From Pedobacter riviphilus (GTDB lineage Bacteria > Bacteroidota > Bacteroidia > Sphingobacteriales > Sphingobacteriaceae), in contig NZ_CP061171.1 of NCBI RefSeq assembly GCF_014692875.1, positions 2,108,001 through 2,172,000 of the forward strand: DNA of 64,000 nucleotides, written 5' to 3'. Within the stretch, counting starts at the first letter, position 1; each line of letters begins with the position of its first letter. The notes beneath the pieces are model-generated. The model was not told the DNA's origin, did no database searches, and saw only the letters and a list, made by a program, of their open reading frames with translations. Both the position numbers and the translations under genes were made by a program. This document shows, in pieces, positions 1 through 9,903 of the stretch.

Positions 1-273
1 ATAGGAGGGATAGCACAAGCACAGATTTTGGGCAAACTCAAAGCAAAAGCAAAAACTGCTGCAGAAACCTCAGTCGATCGCTCTACAGATAAAGTTGTAG
101 ACAAGGCTGTAAATAAAACCGCAGATAACGTTACCGACAAAGCAATAAACAAAGTAAGCGATAAACTGAACAACTTGTTTAAGAAAAAAAATAAGAAACG
201 TCCTGATACTGTTCCATCTGTAGTACCAGATTCGGGCAAAACTGCAATCAAACCCAATAATCAAAACAAATAG
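1..273 (+). CDS. Small Lys/Ala/Asp-rich secreted protein, 5' end outside the window
   Basis: The frame is open from the first base and reads IGGIAQAQ before the lysine-rich part. That looks like the end of a signal peptide with an A-Q-A-Q cleavage region, so the real start lies to the left and the TTG at 28 is probably not the start. The visible part is a run of short imperfect repeats of the type DKxxxKAxNK (for example DKVVDKAVNK, DKAINKVSDK), then a basic stretch (FKKKNKKR) and a Pro/Ser-rich tail. It looks like a small helical periplasmic or surface protein. I do not recognise a family. Confidence 0.55.
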   Translation: MGGIAQAQILGKLKAKAKTAAETSVDRSTDKVVDKAVNKTADNVTDKAINKVSDKLNNLFKKKNKKRPDTVPSVVPDSGKTAIKPNNQNK

Positions 274-370
274 GTTTGCTCCATAAAATTAAGAAGTGGC
301 AATAAATTGTAGTTTTTCCAAACTGGAATATCAAAATCCAACTTATTATACATGCCAATCTTCGCGCTCA

Positions 371-419
371 AGTAATCTTCTCAAGGTAAGTCCATTTTTA
401 AATTACCTTGAGAATTACT
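371..419. terminator. Long hairpin downstream of the first gene
   Basis: Perfect arms TTCTCAAGGTAA (378-389) and TTACCTTGAGAA (403-414) enclose a 13-base loop. The pairing continues outward through AGTAAT/ATTACT after a two-base bulge, giving about 17 paired bases. No long T run follows at once, so it could be a terminator of the first gene or a structured or operator element. The rest of 274-653 shows no gene; it is AT-rich and holds the upstream region of the sigma factor. Confidence 0.5.
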
Positions 420-653
420 GCATTTCAATATAATTTTTCGCTGTAAATCTTCAATAATGAACACGATAAGCTATAAAAAACGCTTTAGGCGTTAAAAAAA
501 CTTTAAATCAGTATTAGCCATTCACGACAAAAATAACCAGGTATATATGAGTCAGTAATATTTAATAGAAAGTTAATACATTAGGACTTGCTTAATTGCA
601 ATTTTTTTTTGGAACTTTATCTTTTTAACAATCTTAAGCAAGATATAAGAGCC

Positions 654-1214
654 ATGGCTGCCTACAGCAAATTTACTGATGAGGAATTGACTGCCTTGCT
701 TATAGAGGGAGACCATGCTGCATATACCGAGATTTATCATCGGTATTGGAAAAAGCTGTTTTATATAGCCGGAAAAAAACTGGGCAATATGGAAGAAGCA
801 GAAGAAGTGGTACAGAATATTTTTATGTCGCTTTGGAACAGAAGAGCAGTTATTACCATCACCACTACTTTGGGTGCCTATCTTACTACCTCGGTAAAAT
901 ACTGGATCATTAAAATACTAGATAAGCAGTACCATCAGCAAAAGTATGCCAAGAGTATTGCCAGTAATGTACTTGACGATTCTACCCAGCAATGGCTGGA
1001 GTTTCTGGACCTGAAAGAAATTCTAGACAGGTACGTCTCTGAACTGCCCGAAAAGTGCCAGCTGGTATTTAACATGAGCAGAAACCTGAACATGTCCCAG
1101 AAACAAATTGCCGAAGAACTTAATATTTCTGAAAAAACAGTTGAGGCGCATATGGGAAAGGCCATAAAAACCCTACGGACAAGGTTTAATCACTTCTTTT
1201 TGATTTTGTTGTAA
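654..1214 (+). CDS. ECF RNA polymerase sigma-70 factor
   Basis: A 186-residue protein with the two ECF sigma domains. Region 2 (about 25-95) contains YWKKLFYIAGKKLGN and the EEAEEVVQNIFMSLW signature. Region 4 (about 125-180) ends in a helix-turn-helix (MSQKQIAEELNISEKTVEAHM). I chose the ATG at 654 because it gives the usual length and start (MAAYSKFTDEEL); a TTG at 588 would add 22 unusual residues. The gene directly precedes a FecR-type anti-sigma gene and a SusC gene with an STN domain. In Bacteroidota this arrangement switches on a glycan-uptake locus when substrate binds the outer-membrane receptor. Confidence 0.93.
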   Translation: MAAYSKFTDEELTALLIEGDHAAYTEIYHRYWKKLFYIAGKKLGNMEEAEEVVQNIFMSLWNRRAVITITTTLGAYLTTSVKYWIIKILDKQYHQQKYAKSIASNVLDDSTQQWLEFLDLKEILDRYVSELPEKCQLVFNMSRNLNMSQKQIAEELNISEKTVEAHMGKAIKTLRTRFNHFFLILL

Positions 1215-1281
1215 TTTTTTTGAGGGGGAACTAAGGGATTTCCATTTTACGATGGATATTATAGTTACAGACCCCTAAAAA

Positions 1282-2478
1282 ATGGAACATTCAGAAGAAC
1301 TACAAAGATATAGATACCTTGCCTCAAAATGGCTGGACCACAGCATTACGGAAGATGAGCTTAGGGAGTTTAATGATTGGTATAATACAAACCTTGAAAC
1401 ACCATTAAACATCCCGAGTTCTTTTGCTGCAACCGAGCAGGTACTTGAAGCGCGGATACTCCAAAAATTAAACGACACACTAGAAGTTAACGCAATAACA
1501 GAAGACAGTAAATACAAAAATGGCAGCATAAAAATTGGCTGGCCTATACGTATTGCGATAGCTGCCTCCATTCTAATTGCCTTGGGCACAGGATTATGGT
1601 TTTATCAGAGCCAGACAATAGCACCCCAATTACAGGGTGTAACCCACACCGATATCTCTCCGGGTAAAAATACCGCTATGTTGACTTTTTCAAATGGCGC
1701 AGTCATACAACTCAGCGACAAAAGGAAAGCGGTATTCGTTACCCATAACAAATTAACATACAATGATGGCAGTGTAGCGGGCTTGGGCAGCCAAGACAGA
1801 AATATTGCAGCAGGTGAATTGATTACTGCAGTTACCCCAAAAGGAGGGACGTACCAGGTAATTTTATCAGACGGAACCCGTGTCTGGTTAAATGCTGATA
1901 GCAAATTATCATTCCCCTCACAGTTTACCAGTAATAAACGGGAAGTAAGTCTTAGTGGAGAAGCTTATTTCGAAGTCGCTAAAAACAAGGCAAAACCATT
2001 TGTTGTAAATTATGGTAGGGCAGAAGTGGAGGTTTTAGGTACTCATTTTAACATTATGGCCTATAAAGATGAGACAGCCAGCAAAGTTACCCTACTTGAA
2101 GGTGCAGTCAAAATAAATAATGGGGCAGAAAAAGTTGTATTGAAACCTGGGCAGCAAGCAGAAATTTCTGAACGTACAGGGCAGGCAATTATACTCAATA
2201 ATGAAATTGATACAGAACAGGCCGTTGCCTGGAAGGATGGATATTTTATGTTCGCTAATGAACCAGTTGAAAGTATCATGCGTAAAATAGAGCGTTGGTA
2301 CGATGTATCTATTGTTTACCAGGATAACCTACAGGACAAAGCCTTATGGGGTACGGTGTCGCGGTATAAAAATGTGTCGGAAGTTTTAAAACGCCTAGAG
2401 CTTACAGGAGTGGTACGCTTTAAAATGGACAACCTAAACGGCAAGGGGAAAGAAAGGAGGATAATTGTTATGAAATAG
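1282..2478 (+). CDS. FecR-family anti-sigma factor
   Basis: A 398-residue protein. The first ~80 residues are cytoplasmic and would hold the sigma factor. One membrane helix follows (about residues 88-107, IRIAIAASILIALGTGLWFY), then a periplasmic FecR domain with typical blocks: GEAYFEVAKNKAKPF, VEVLGTHFNI and VTLLEGAVKI. The C-terminal DUF4974-like part (PVESIMRKIERWYDVSIVY) would contact the STN domain of the SusC partner. It starts 67 bases after the sigma gene, so the two are probably co-transcribed. Confidence 0.93.
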   Translation: MEHSEELQRYRYLASKWLDHSITEDELREFNDWYNTNLETPLNIPSSFAATEQVLEARILQKLNDTLEVNAITEDSKYKNGSIKIGWPIRIAIAASILIALGTGLWFYQSQTIAPQLQGVTHTDISPGKNTAMLTFSNGAVIQLSDKRKAVFVTHNKLTYNDGSVAGLGSQDRNIAAGELITAVTPKGGTYQVILSDGTRVWLNADSKLSFPSQFTSNKREVSLSGEAYFEVAKNKAKPFVVNYGRAEVEVLGTHFNIMAYKDETASKVTLLEGAVKINNGAEKVVLKPGQQAEISERTGQAIILNNEIDTEQAVAWKDGYFMFANEPVESIMRKIERWYDVSIVYQDNLQDKALWGTVSRYKNVSEVLKRLELTGVVRFKMDNLNGKGKERRIIVMK

Positions 2479-2629
2479 CAATACACCATTTCAGCATAAT
2501 TATCTAAAAAACCAGGAGCGATTGCAGCGCCCCGGTTTACCCGCATCAATGCGGTTTAGGTGATTACTGCCGGTATAGACAATATAATAAGATCAAACAA
2601 ATTATTGAACCAACCTAATATTCAAAGAT

Positions 2630-5600
2630 ATGGAATTTTATCCTTATGAACTCTGTAATAAAAAACGTTACGGGGGTTATAAACTATTTTTAATCATGAA
2701 ACTAATAGTTTTTTTTCTCCTTATTGGTTTGCTGCAGGTAAGTGCTAATGGCTTTGCCCAACGGGTAACGCTGTCAGAAAAAAATGCAAAGCTGGAGCAG
2801 ATTTTCAATAAAATCCGCAAACAAACCGGTTATGACATTTTGTGCGATGCAGATATTATCAAACAAACCAAACCAGTTACAATAAATGTAAAAGACACCC
2901 CATTAACCACTGCGCTTAAAAAATGTTTTGAAGGGCAACGGGTATCTTTTAGCTTTATTCAAGACATGGTCGTTGTTAGAAGAACGACCGACCTTTTGCT
3001 TTCCGAAATCAACCTCGTTACAGTTAAGGGAACTGTAACAGATACAAAAGGCTTGCCATTACCTGGTGTTTCGGTTAAACTCAAAGGTACTTCTTCAGGT
3101 GGTGCAAGCACCAACAAGGACGGTAATTACACAATAACAATACCTGAGTTAACCGGTATCCTTGTTTTTTCCTATATTGGTTATGCCCCAAAGGAGGTTC
3201 CTGTTAATGGCAAAACTACTATAGATGTTCAATTAACGGAATCGAATACAGCATTAAACGAAGTAGTTGTAGTTGCTTACGGAACGCAGACTACAAGAAA
3301 CATAGTTGGATCTGTTGCAACGCTATCGGCTGCCAATATCAAGGATCAGCCAACGGGAACTTTTGCTGAAAGATTAACGGGAAAACTTCCGGGAGTACAA
3401 GCCGCTCAAGGAACCGGACGCCCTGGCCAGGGTATGGATATCCGCATACGTGGAGCCGCCTCGCTAACTTCATCGGTAAGGCCACTGGTTGTTATTGATG
3501 GAATACCTATGATTGGTAACCCAGATAACATCAATAATATCAATCCTGACGAGATTGAGTCTTTCTCCATATTGAAAGACGCTTCGAGTACTTCCATGTA
3601 TGGTTCGCGCGGAGCCAATGGGGTTATCCTCATTACAACCAAACGGGGTAAATCAGGCGCACCTAAAATTGAATTTAACAGCTATTACGGACTTGCAGAA
3701 AACATGAAAGAGCTGAAGCCTGAGGTAATGGATGCTACGCAGCTGGCTACTTACATGAAAGGTTTTTTTGAAGATAAGGCTTTATATGAAGGTTATACAG
3801 GAGGTGTACCCGGCGCTTACCAAAACCCCGAACAATATGGTAAGGGAACCGACTGGTACGATTTACTGACCCGTCAGGGTGCCGCCCAGAATTATAGCCT
3901 GGCCATTTCCTCGGGCAATGATAAATCTGCCTTGAGCATAACAGGAGGTTATTTTGATCAGGATGGTATTGTAAAAAACACAGGTTATAAACGTTTTTCG
4001 CTACGTATAAACGGCGATGTAAAATTGACCGATAATATTAAGTTAGGGGTAAGCCTTGCTCCATCGGTGCAACTTGAGCACAACAACAGGCAAAACAGAG
4101 CAAATAGTTCAGGTTTCAATGTTGACGGGCAAAGGGCAATTTTTGCTTCAACTCTGATGATGCCCACTATGGGATCGCCATATAACGCGGATGGCTCTTT
4201 AGCGTTAGGGGTTGGATCTTTTCCGAATCTGTTTGTTTGGGCGAATCCGTTGCGACAGTTAACTGAAATTAATGATGACGTTAAAAGAACACGTGTGCTG
4301 GGTAATATCTTTGCAGAGATTGGTTTTTTAAAACATTTTACCTTCAGAACTTCTGCCAATCTTGATCTGGGAAACATGCAGGCAAAAAAATTCGTGCCAT
4401 CTACCGCATTCGGAGGATTTAATGATGTACCGGTCGAATTTCCTGTTGCAGGAAGCAACGATACTGCTTTGGGCGAATCATATACAGAAAACCCAACCAC
4501 CTGGTTAAACGAAAACCTGTTGAGCTACAAGAATACTTTCGCTAAAGACCATTCATTGGAGGTATTAGCCGGTTTTACTGCCCAGCGTTTTGATGTTTAC
4601 TCTTCACAAATTGTTGGGCGCGATTACCCTGATAACAGCGTACCTTATTTAAGCGCTGCTACGCGTTTTACAACAAATACATCAGCCGCTTACGCCTGGA
4701 CCATGTTATCAGCCCTTAGCCGTGTAAATTATACGTATAAGAACAGATATTCCCTTCAGGCTTCGGTAAGGAGAGACGGTTCATCGCGCTTTGGTTCGAA
4801 TAACAAATGGGGAACTTTCCCTTCAATAGGTGCTAACTGGATTGCCAGCGAAGAAGCGTTTTTAAAGGATTTTTCTAAAATAAGTTTTTTAAAAATACGG
4901 GCCAGCTATGGTTTAACAGGTCAAAATGAGTTTGGCGGCAGTCTTGTCAACCAGAATTATGCGCATACACCAACTATAGGCAATAGCAATTATGTGTTTG
5001 GCAGTGTATTGGCCCCCGGAAAGGTACAAAGTGGTTTAGGAAACATTGATTTGGTTTGGGAACGGAATAAACAGCTAGATCTGGGGATAGATATTGGCCT
5101 GTTTAAAGACAGGATTAATTTTACCTACGATTATTATAACAAATATACTGATGGCTTATTGTTTACCGTTCCGGTACCGCACTCATCCGGCTATACCAGC
5201 GTACAGGATAATTTGGGCGACATTAAACAATGGGGACACGAATTTACCTTAAGTACCAAGAATTTAACAGGTGCATTTAAATGGAATACTGATTTTAATA
5301 TTTCTTTCAATAGGAATATAGTTAAGAAAATCGGTGTAAATAATATATCATTTGCCGATAATCCTTCGGGAGTATTGTCTGAATTTACCGACTGGAGAAC
5401 AATTGTGGGCAAGCCGATAGGCCAATACTTTGGTTATGTGTTCGATGGCGTGTTTATGAACCAGGCAGAAGCAGATGCAGGTCCTAAATACTATGGTACA
5501 AGCCCAACTACATTATCGCAGGCAGGAACTGTACGTTACAAAGATTTGAATGGCGATGGTAAGATTACGTGGCCTGAAGACATGACTATTATTGGAAATC

Positions 5601-6106
5601 CTAATCCCGATTTTATATTCGGTTTCACCAACAGCTTTGCATACAAGAACTTCGACCTCAATATTGTACTTTCTGGTACTTATGGTAATGATCTGTACAA
5701 TGGTATGGAAGAAAGCACCTATAATCTTGATGGGGTTTTTAATGGTCCACCAGAATTGTTGCAGCGCTGGCGTTCAGAAGCAAACCCGGGAAATGGTTTG
5801 GTTCCGCGTACATTGGCCGGAACAACAGGGGCTTATCGCGCCAATTCAAGCAGATGGGTCCATGATGCTTCACATATTACCATCAACAACATTGCGTTGG
5901 GCTATACTTTCAGGAATTTTAAAAAATTAACCTATATAAAAAGCCTGCGTTTGTACACTACTGTACAAAATGCCTACATATTTACCAGTTATCCTGGCAA
6001 TCCTGAAGTGAGCATAAACGGCCTGACCTCTGTTGCACAGGGACAGGATTTAGGGGCATACCCAATACCCAGAACATTTACGTTTGGGATTAACCTTGTT
6101 TTATAA
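2630..6106 (+). CDS. SusC/RagA-family TonB-dependent outer-membrane receptor with STN signalling domain
   Basis: A 1158-residue receptor that would import a glycan fragment across the outer membrane with its SusD partner. Order of parts: hydrophobic signal peptide (about 23-44), STN domain (about 47-118), carboxypeptidase-like beta domain (about 130-205, VTDTKGLPLPGVSVKLKG), plug (about 220-335, with RIRGAASL and PLVVIDGIPM), then a long beta-barrel. The STN domain predicts signalling to the FecR/ECF pair just upstream. The ATG at 2630 gives an unusual 22-residue leader before a second Met (2696); either could be the start. The frame is intact to the last strand (TFTFGINLVL). Confidence 0.95.
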   Translation: MEFYPYELCNKKRYGGYKLFLIMKLIVFFLLIGLLQVSANGFAQRVTLSEKNAKLEQIFNKIRKQTGYDILCDADIIKQTKPVTINVKDTPLTTALKKCFEGQRVSFSFIQDMVVVRRTTDLLLSEINLVTVKGTVTDTKGLPLPGVSVKLKGTSSGGASTNKDGNYTITIPELTGILVFSYIGYAPKEVPVNGKTTIDVQLTESNTALNEVVVVAYGTQTTRNIVGSVATLSAANIKDQPTGTFAERLTGKLPGVQAAQGTGRPGQGMDIRIRGAASLTSSVRPLVVIDGIPMIGNPDNINNINPDEIESFSILKDASSTSMYGSRGANGVILITTKRGKSGAPKIEFNSYYGLAENMKELKPEVMDATQLATYMKGFFEDKALYEGYTGGVPGAYQNPEQYGKGTDWYDLLTRQGAAQNYSLAISSGNDKSALSITGGYFDQDGIVKNTGYKRFSLRINGDVKLTDNIKLGVSLAPSVQLEHNNRQNRANSSGFNVDGQRAIFASTLMMPTMGSPYNADGSLALGVGSFPNLFVWANPLRQLTEINDDVKRTRVLGNIFAEIGFLKHFTFRTSANLDLGNMQAKKFVPSTAFGGFNDVPVEFPVAGSNDTALGESYTENPTTWLNENLLSYKNTFAKDHSLEVLAGFTAQRFDVYSSQIVGRDYPDNSVPYLSAATRFTTNTSAAYAWTMLSALSRVNYTYKNRYSLQASVRRDGSSRFGSNNKWGTFPSIGANWIASEEAFLKDFSKISFLKIRASYGLTGQNEFGGSLVNQNYAHTPTIGNSNYVFGSVLAPGKVQSGLGNIDLVWERNKQLDLGIDIGLFKDRINFTYDYYNKYTDGLLFTVPVPHSSGYTSVQDNLGDIKQWGHEFTLSTKNLTGAFKWNTDFNISFNRNIVKKIGVNNISFADNPSGVLSEFTDWRTIVGKPIGQYFGYVFDGVFMNQAEADAGPKYYGTSPTTLSQAGTVRYKDLNGDGKITWPEDMTIIGNPNPDFIFGFTNSFAYKNFDLNIVLSGTYGNDLYNGMEESTYNLDGVFNGPPELLQRWRSEANPGNGLVPRTLAGTTGAYRANSSRWVHDASHITINNIALGYTFRNFKKLTYIKSLRLYTTVQNAYIFTSYPGNPEVSINGLTSVAQGQDLGAYPIPRTFTFGINLVL

Positions 6107-6141
6107 ATTGATGTACAGTTCTCATCTAAAAAGCATTAAAA

Positions 6142-7701
6142 ATGAAAAAGCATATTTTATATAGCATCATTATACTTACCCTGGGATTAGTTTCGTGTAA
6201 AAAGTTTCTAGACGAAAATAATCCGAACAGCATCAATCTCGGCAGTTATTTTAAAAGCCAAAATGATTTTGATCTGGCGGTGAACGGGGCTTATGCCCAA
6301 CTTAGAGGCATATACAACAACAGAAGTGCCTGGCTTATGGGCGAAATGCGGTCAGATAATGCGCATTACGATTATACCCCGACTGATCAGGCGGTAGCAA
6401 CTTTTAGTAAATGGGCCATTGCCGATTTTATTAACGATGGATCTAATATCGAAACCCCGGCCAAATGGGATGCAGCGTATAATGCCATATCAGCAGCAAA
6501 CACCATACTAGATCATATCAATGATGTGGATCTCGCTGTAACTAGTAAAAACCAGATCATTGGCGAAGCTAAATTTATACGCGCACTTTCCTATCTTGAA
6601 CTGGTACGGTATTTTGGTGGCGTACCTATTTATCCGCGGGCCCCGTTAAGTCGAAACGAAACGTATATAGCCCGTTCATCAGCACAGGAAGTCTATGATT
6701 TTATTATAGCTGATGCAAAAGATGCAGCAGAAAAGCTTGCTCCACCTTCCTTTCCTCAAACTGGTAGGGCCACAAGAGGAAGTGCGCTTACCTTACTTGG
6801 CGATGTATATGTAACAACAAAAAAATATGACCTGGCAGAAGCGGTATTAAAACAGGTTACCCAAATGAATTATGGCCTGATGACAACCTATCCTGATGTG
6901 TTTCAGCTTGCCAATAAAAACAATAAGGAATCAATATTCGAAATCCAGTTTAATACCGGTTTGTCAACCCCTCAGGCAAATACAGGAGGAAATGTTTACA
7001 ATTATTTGCCTAGAATGACGAGCACTACAATCATAACAGGCGTAAATACAAATACAGTAACAGCTCCTGGAGGATACAACACACCAACCCAGGAACTGAT
7101 CTCAGATTATGAATCAGGAGATCAGCGGCTGGATGCGACTATCGCAGTGGCAGAAGGCTCTTTCAATGTAAATGATATATTTACTGCTACTGCGGTTAAA
7201 TCTGTTGTTGGATACACGCCACCTTCGGGTAAAGTAGGCAGACCCTTTGCCAAAAAATTTCTTCATGCACACACCATTGCCAACCAAACAAACGATAACC
7301 TGCCTATTTACCGCTACGCAGAAGTGTTGCTGCTGCTGGCCGAAAGTTTAAACGAACAAGGTGGAAAATCGGCACAGGCATTACCTTACCTGAACCAGGT
7401 TAGGGACCGAGCATTTGGGGCAGGTAAAGGTACAATTAGCACGACCGATCAAAATGCATTAAGGGCTATTATACTACATGAAAGACGGGTGGAACTGGCT
7501 TTTGAAAATAAACGCTGGATAGATCTGGTAAGGACCGGAAATGCAATTACCGTAATGAATGCTTTTGGGGTAAGCCAAAAGCAGAGATTCAGCTATTTAC
7601 AGGCGGGGACTTATAATATCACCCAGGAAAAGCTATTATTTCCAATTCCAACCTCCGAAATAATGCTGAATGATAAACTTAAACAAAATCCTGGTTACTG
7701 A
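6142..7701 (+). CDS. SusD/RagB-family glycan-binding lipoprotein
   Basis: A 519-residue lipoprotein (lipobox GLVSC; acylated Cys in SCKKFLDENNP) that would cap the SusC barrel and bind sugar at the cell surface. SusD features are clear: AYAQLRGIYNN near the start, TPR-like helices (AKFIRALSYLELVRYFGGVPI), and a C-terminal half with ERRVELAFENKRWIDLVRTG and LLFPIPTSEIMLNDKLKQNPGY. It starts 35 bases after the SusC stop, so the pair is one unit. Confidence 0.96.
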   Translation: MKKHILYSIIILTLGLVSCKKFLDENNPNSINLGSYFKSQNDFDLAVNGAYAQLRGIYNNRSAWLMGEMRSDNAHYDYTPTDQAVATFSKWAIADFINDGSNIETPAKWDAAYNAISAANTILDHINDVDLAVTSKNQIIGEAKFIRALSYLELVRYFGGVPIYPRAPLSRNETYIARSSAQEVYDFIIADAKDAAEKLAPPSFPQTGRATRGSALTLLGDVYVTTKKYDLAEAVLKQVTQMNYGLMTTYPDVFQLANKNNKESIFEIQFNTGLSTPQANTGGNVYNYLPRMTSTTIITGVNTNTVTAPGGYNTPTQELISDYESGDQRLDATIAVAEGSFNVNDIFTATAVKSVVGYTPPSGKVGRPFAKKFLHAHTIANQTNDNLPIYRYAEVLLLLAESLNEQGGKSAQALPYLNQVRDRAFGAGKGTISTTDQNALRAIILHERRVELAFENKRWIDLVRTGNAITVMNAFGVSQKQRFSYLQAGTYNITQEKLLFPIPTSEIMLNDKLKQNPGY

Positions 7702-7715
7702 TTATTCCGAACGTC

Positions 7716-8767
7716 ATGAAAAGATTTTTTATTTTATATGCCATTTTTACACTGGCACTGAATTGGTCATGTGGTAATAAAAAGACCACAGAACCCCCGG
7801 TTGTTAAACCTCCTTTTGTAAGCAAGCCACCTGAGGCCTTTGCCGGCTTTTTGACGGTGCTTACCAACGATGCCAGCCGGAAAATTGAAATTTACGATCC
7901 AACAATAGAAAACTGGAATACTGCCGAGGCGAAGAAATGGTCATGGGCACCTACAACTGCGCTTGGCTTCGTTACTGCCGATATCAATACTTTTGGTGGC
8001 GGGACAGATTTTAAGCTCAGAAAAGTTCCGGTATGGAATAATGCCGAATATGCAGCACTCACTGATAATGGCTTTGCGGCCATTATCGAATATCCTTCGG
8101 GTAAGCGCAAATGGTCAAAACGCCTTAGCGGAAACCTTCATTCGGCAGAACTGCTGCCCAATGGAAATATCGCCATCGCTGCATCAGATGGGGGCTGGGT
8201 TAGGCTATATGCTTCATCGCAAGGGTCAGATCAGGAATATTATGCCGAATATCCCCTTATTTCAGCACATGCCGTTTTATGGGATCCCAAAACCAATGTA
8301 CTTTGGGTTACCGGTCAGCATGCCATAACCAAGGCGCATATTATTACCGCGCTTGCCATTGGGGTACAGATGCTGTTCCGGAACTTACTGAAATTGATTC
8401 CTGGAGAACTACCATTCCATCTGCCTGGGGGCATGAAGTATCAGCTTACTATGGCAATGACAATTTACTTTGGGTAACCAGCAATGGCGGAGAGTATGTG
8501 TATAACAAAACGACCAAGACTTTTTCCATCGCCCCAACCGCAGGCCTCACCTTTGTTAAGGGGATAGCAAACCAGCCTAGCGGGCAAATTGTGCTGACCC
8601 GTCCTGATTACAATAAAAATCCACGTCCTGCAATGAACTGCGGTTTGAACGACTGGAGCACAAGTACGGTAGATTTTTATTCGGCCAACGGCCAGCTCGA
8701 TGGCTCAAGGGTAGTAAATGGAGCATGCTTTTATAAAGTTAAGCTGCTTAACAGTAACTATCAATAA
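7716..8767 (+). pseudogene. DUF6528-like lipoprotein interrupted by a frameshift
   Basis: The first frame begins with a lipoprotein signal (LALNWSC) and matches the next gene throughout: SWAPTTALGF, SAELLPNGNIAIAAS, VRLYASSQG, AHAVLWDPKTNVLWVTG. After about 8331 the similarity moves to another frame, which continues as AYYYRACHWGTD, WGHEVSAYYG, NLLWVTSNGGEYVY and ends VNGACFYKVKLLNSNYQ. Restoring one base near 8331-8334 gives a single 350-residue protein, close to its 361-residue neighbour. The fold is probably a secreted propeller-like protein; DUF6528 is my recollection from the WVRxYASSQG and LWDPxxNxLW blocks. Either a sequencing indel or a real inactivation is possible. Confidence 0.72.
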
Positions 8768-8812
8768 CAGCTTCTGTACAAGCTTTTTCATACACAATCA
8801 AAATGTATAAAG

Positions 8813-9898
8813 ATGAAAACATTAAATGCTAAAATCATATTCTTTTTATGTTGTTCAATCCTATTTTTGGCATGTAAAAAAGAAAACAAACAGCAGGAAG
8901 CGAATAAGCTTGCTGCTGCAAACAAACAATTAAATGCAAATGCTACGGCAGCAACAGCGCTGGCTAGCTGTTGCTGGATCGGTACCACCAACCAGGCCAA
9001 TGCCACCATGGAAGCCTACGACCCTGTATTAACGAGCTGGGCCACCCCTAAATGGTCGTTTAAGCCAACAACAGCATTGGGATTTAATGCTACTACAGAA
9101 ATACCTTTATGGGGCTATGTGAATGATTTAAAAGTTAGGAATAACAACCACTGGGGTTCTGGTCAGGTGATTACAGCCCAGGCAGAAAGATTATCGGTAA
9201 TTGCTAAATACCCGGGCGGACAACGCATTTGGGCAACGGGATTTCCGGCTGATGCAGGTGTGCATGGTATGGAAATTCTCCCCGACGGAAATTGTGTGGT
9301 AGCTGCTGCCGGCACAAACTCTGGTACCGGTGGTAATTATATCAGGATCTATTCTTCTTCACAGGCTGCGCCTAATCAATATGTAAATACAATTTATCCG
9401 TTGAAAGCTGCCCATCAGGTACTGTGGGACCCTGTTAACAATTGCTTATGGGCAATTGGCGATTCACTGAAAAAGTACGCTTATAATACCGCTGCGAGTG
9501 GAGGCACGGTTTCCAACCCGAAGCTGTCTAAAATAGCCAGCTACTCACTTCTCAGCCCCTGGGGGCACGATATTGCACCTTATGATGGTGATACCGATAG
9601 GCTGCTGATAACGACTAATGGTGGTGTTTATATATTCAGGAAATCTACCGGTGCATTTATCGTAGGAGCAGGCGCAATAACAGGTGCCGCACAACGTACC
9701 TTTGTGAACTCGGTAAGTACCCTGCCAGGCCAGAACACCATGGTGCAGACCTATAAAGATCCTGGTTGTCCCATTAATGGCTGGTGCAGTACGCATGTAG
9801 ATTTTTATAACCTCACCACCGGCGCATTTCTATATTCACGTACGGTTAGTTCTGCAGGATTTTACCGCGGAAAATCATTTGACCCCAATTATCTTTAA
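8813..9898 (+). CDS. DUF6528-like lipoprotein, paralogue of the preceding gene
   Basis: A 361-residue intact protein with a lipoprotein signal peptide (ILFLAC, then KKENKQQ). The body shares with the upstream broken gene MEAYDPVLTSW, MEILPDGNCVVAAA, IRIYSSSQAAPNQY, HQVLWDPVNNCLWAIGDS and SPWGHDIAPYDGD. The repeated blade-like blocks suggest a beta-propeller. Its place between SusD and a glycosidase suggests a surface glycan-binding or lyase-like role in the same locus, but no catalytic residue is evident. It begins 45 bases after the preceding gene and ends 5 bases before the GH20 gene. Confidence 0.75.
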   Translation: MKTLNAKIIFFLCCSILFLACKKENKQQEANKLAAANKQLNANATAATALASCCWIGTTNQANATMEAYDPVLTSWATPKWSFKPTTALGFNATTEIPLWGYVNDLKVRNNNHWGSGQVITAQAERLSVIAKYPGGQRIWATGFPADAGVHGMEILPDGNCVVAAAGTNSGTGGNYIRIYSSSQAAPNQYVNTIYPLKAAHQVLWDPVNNCLWAIGDSLKKYAYNTAASGGTVSNPKLSKIASYSLLSPWGHDIAPYDGDTDRLLITTNGGVYIFRKSTGAFIVGAGAITGAAQRTFVNSVSTLPGQNTMVQTYKDPGCPINGWCSTHVDFYNLTTGAFLYSRTVSSAGFYRGKSFDPNYL

Positions 9899-9903
9899 AA
9901 TCT

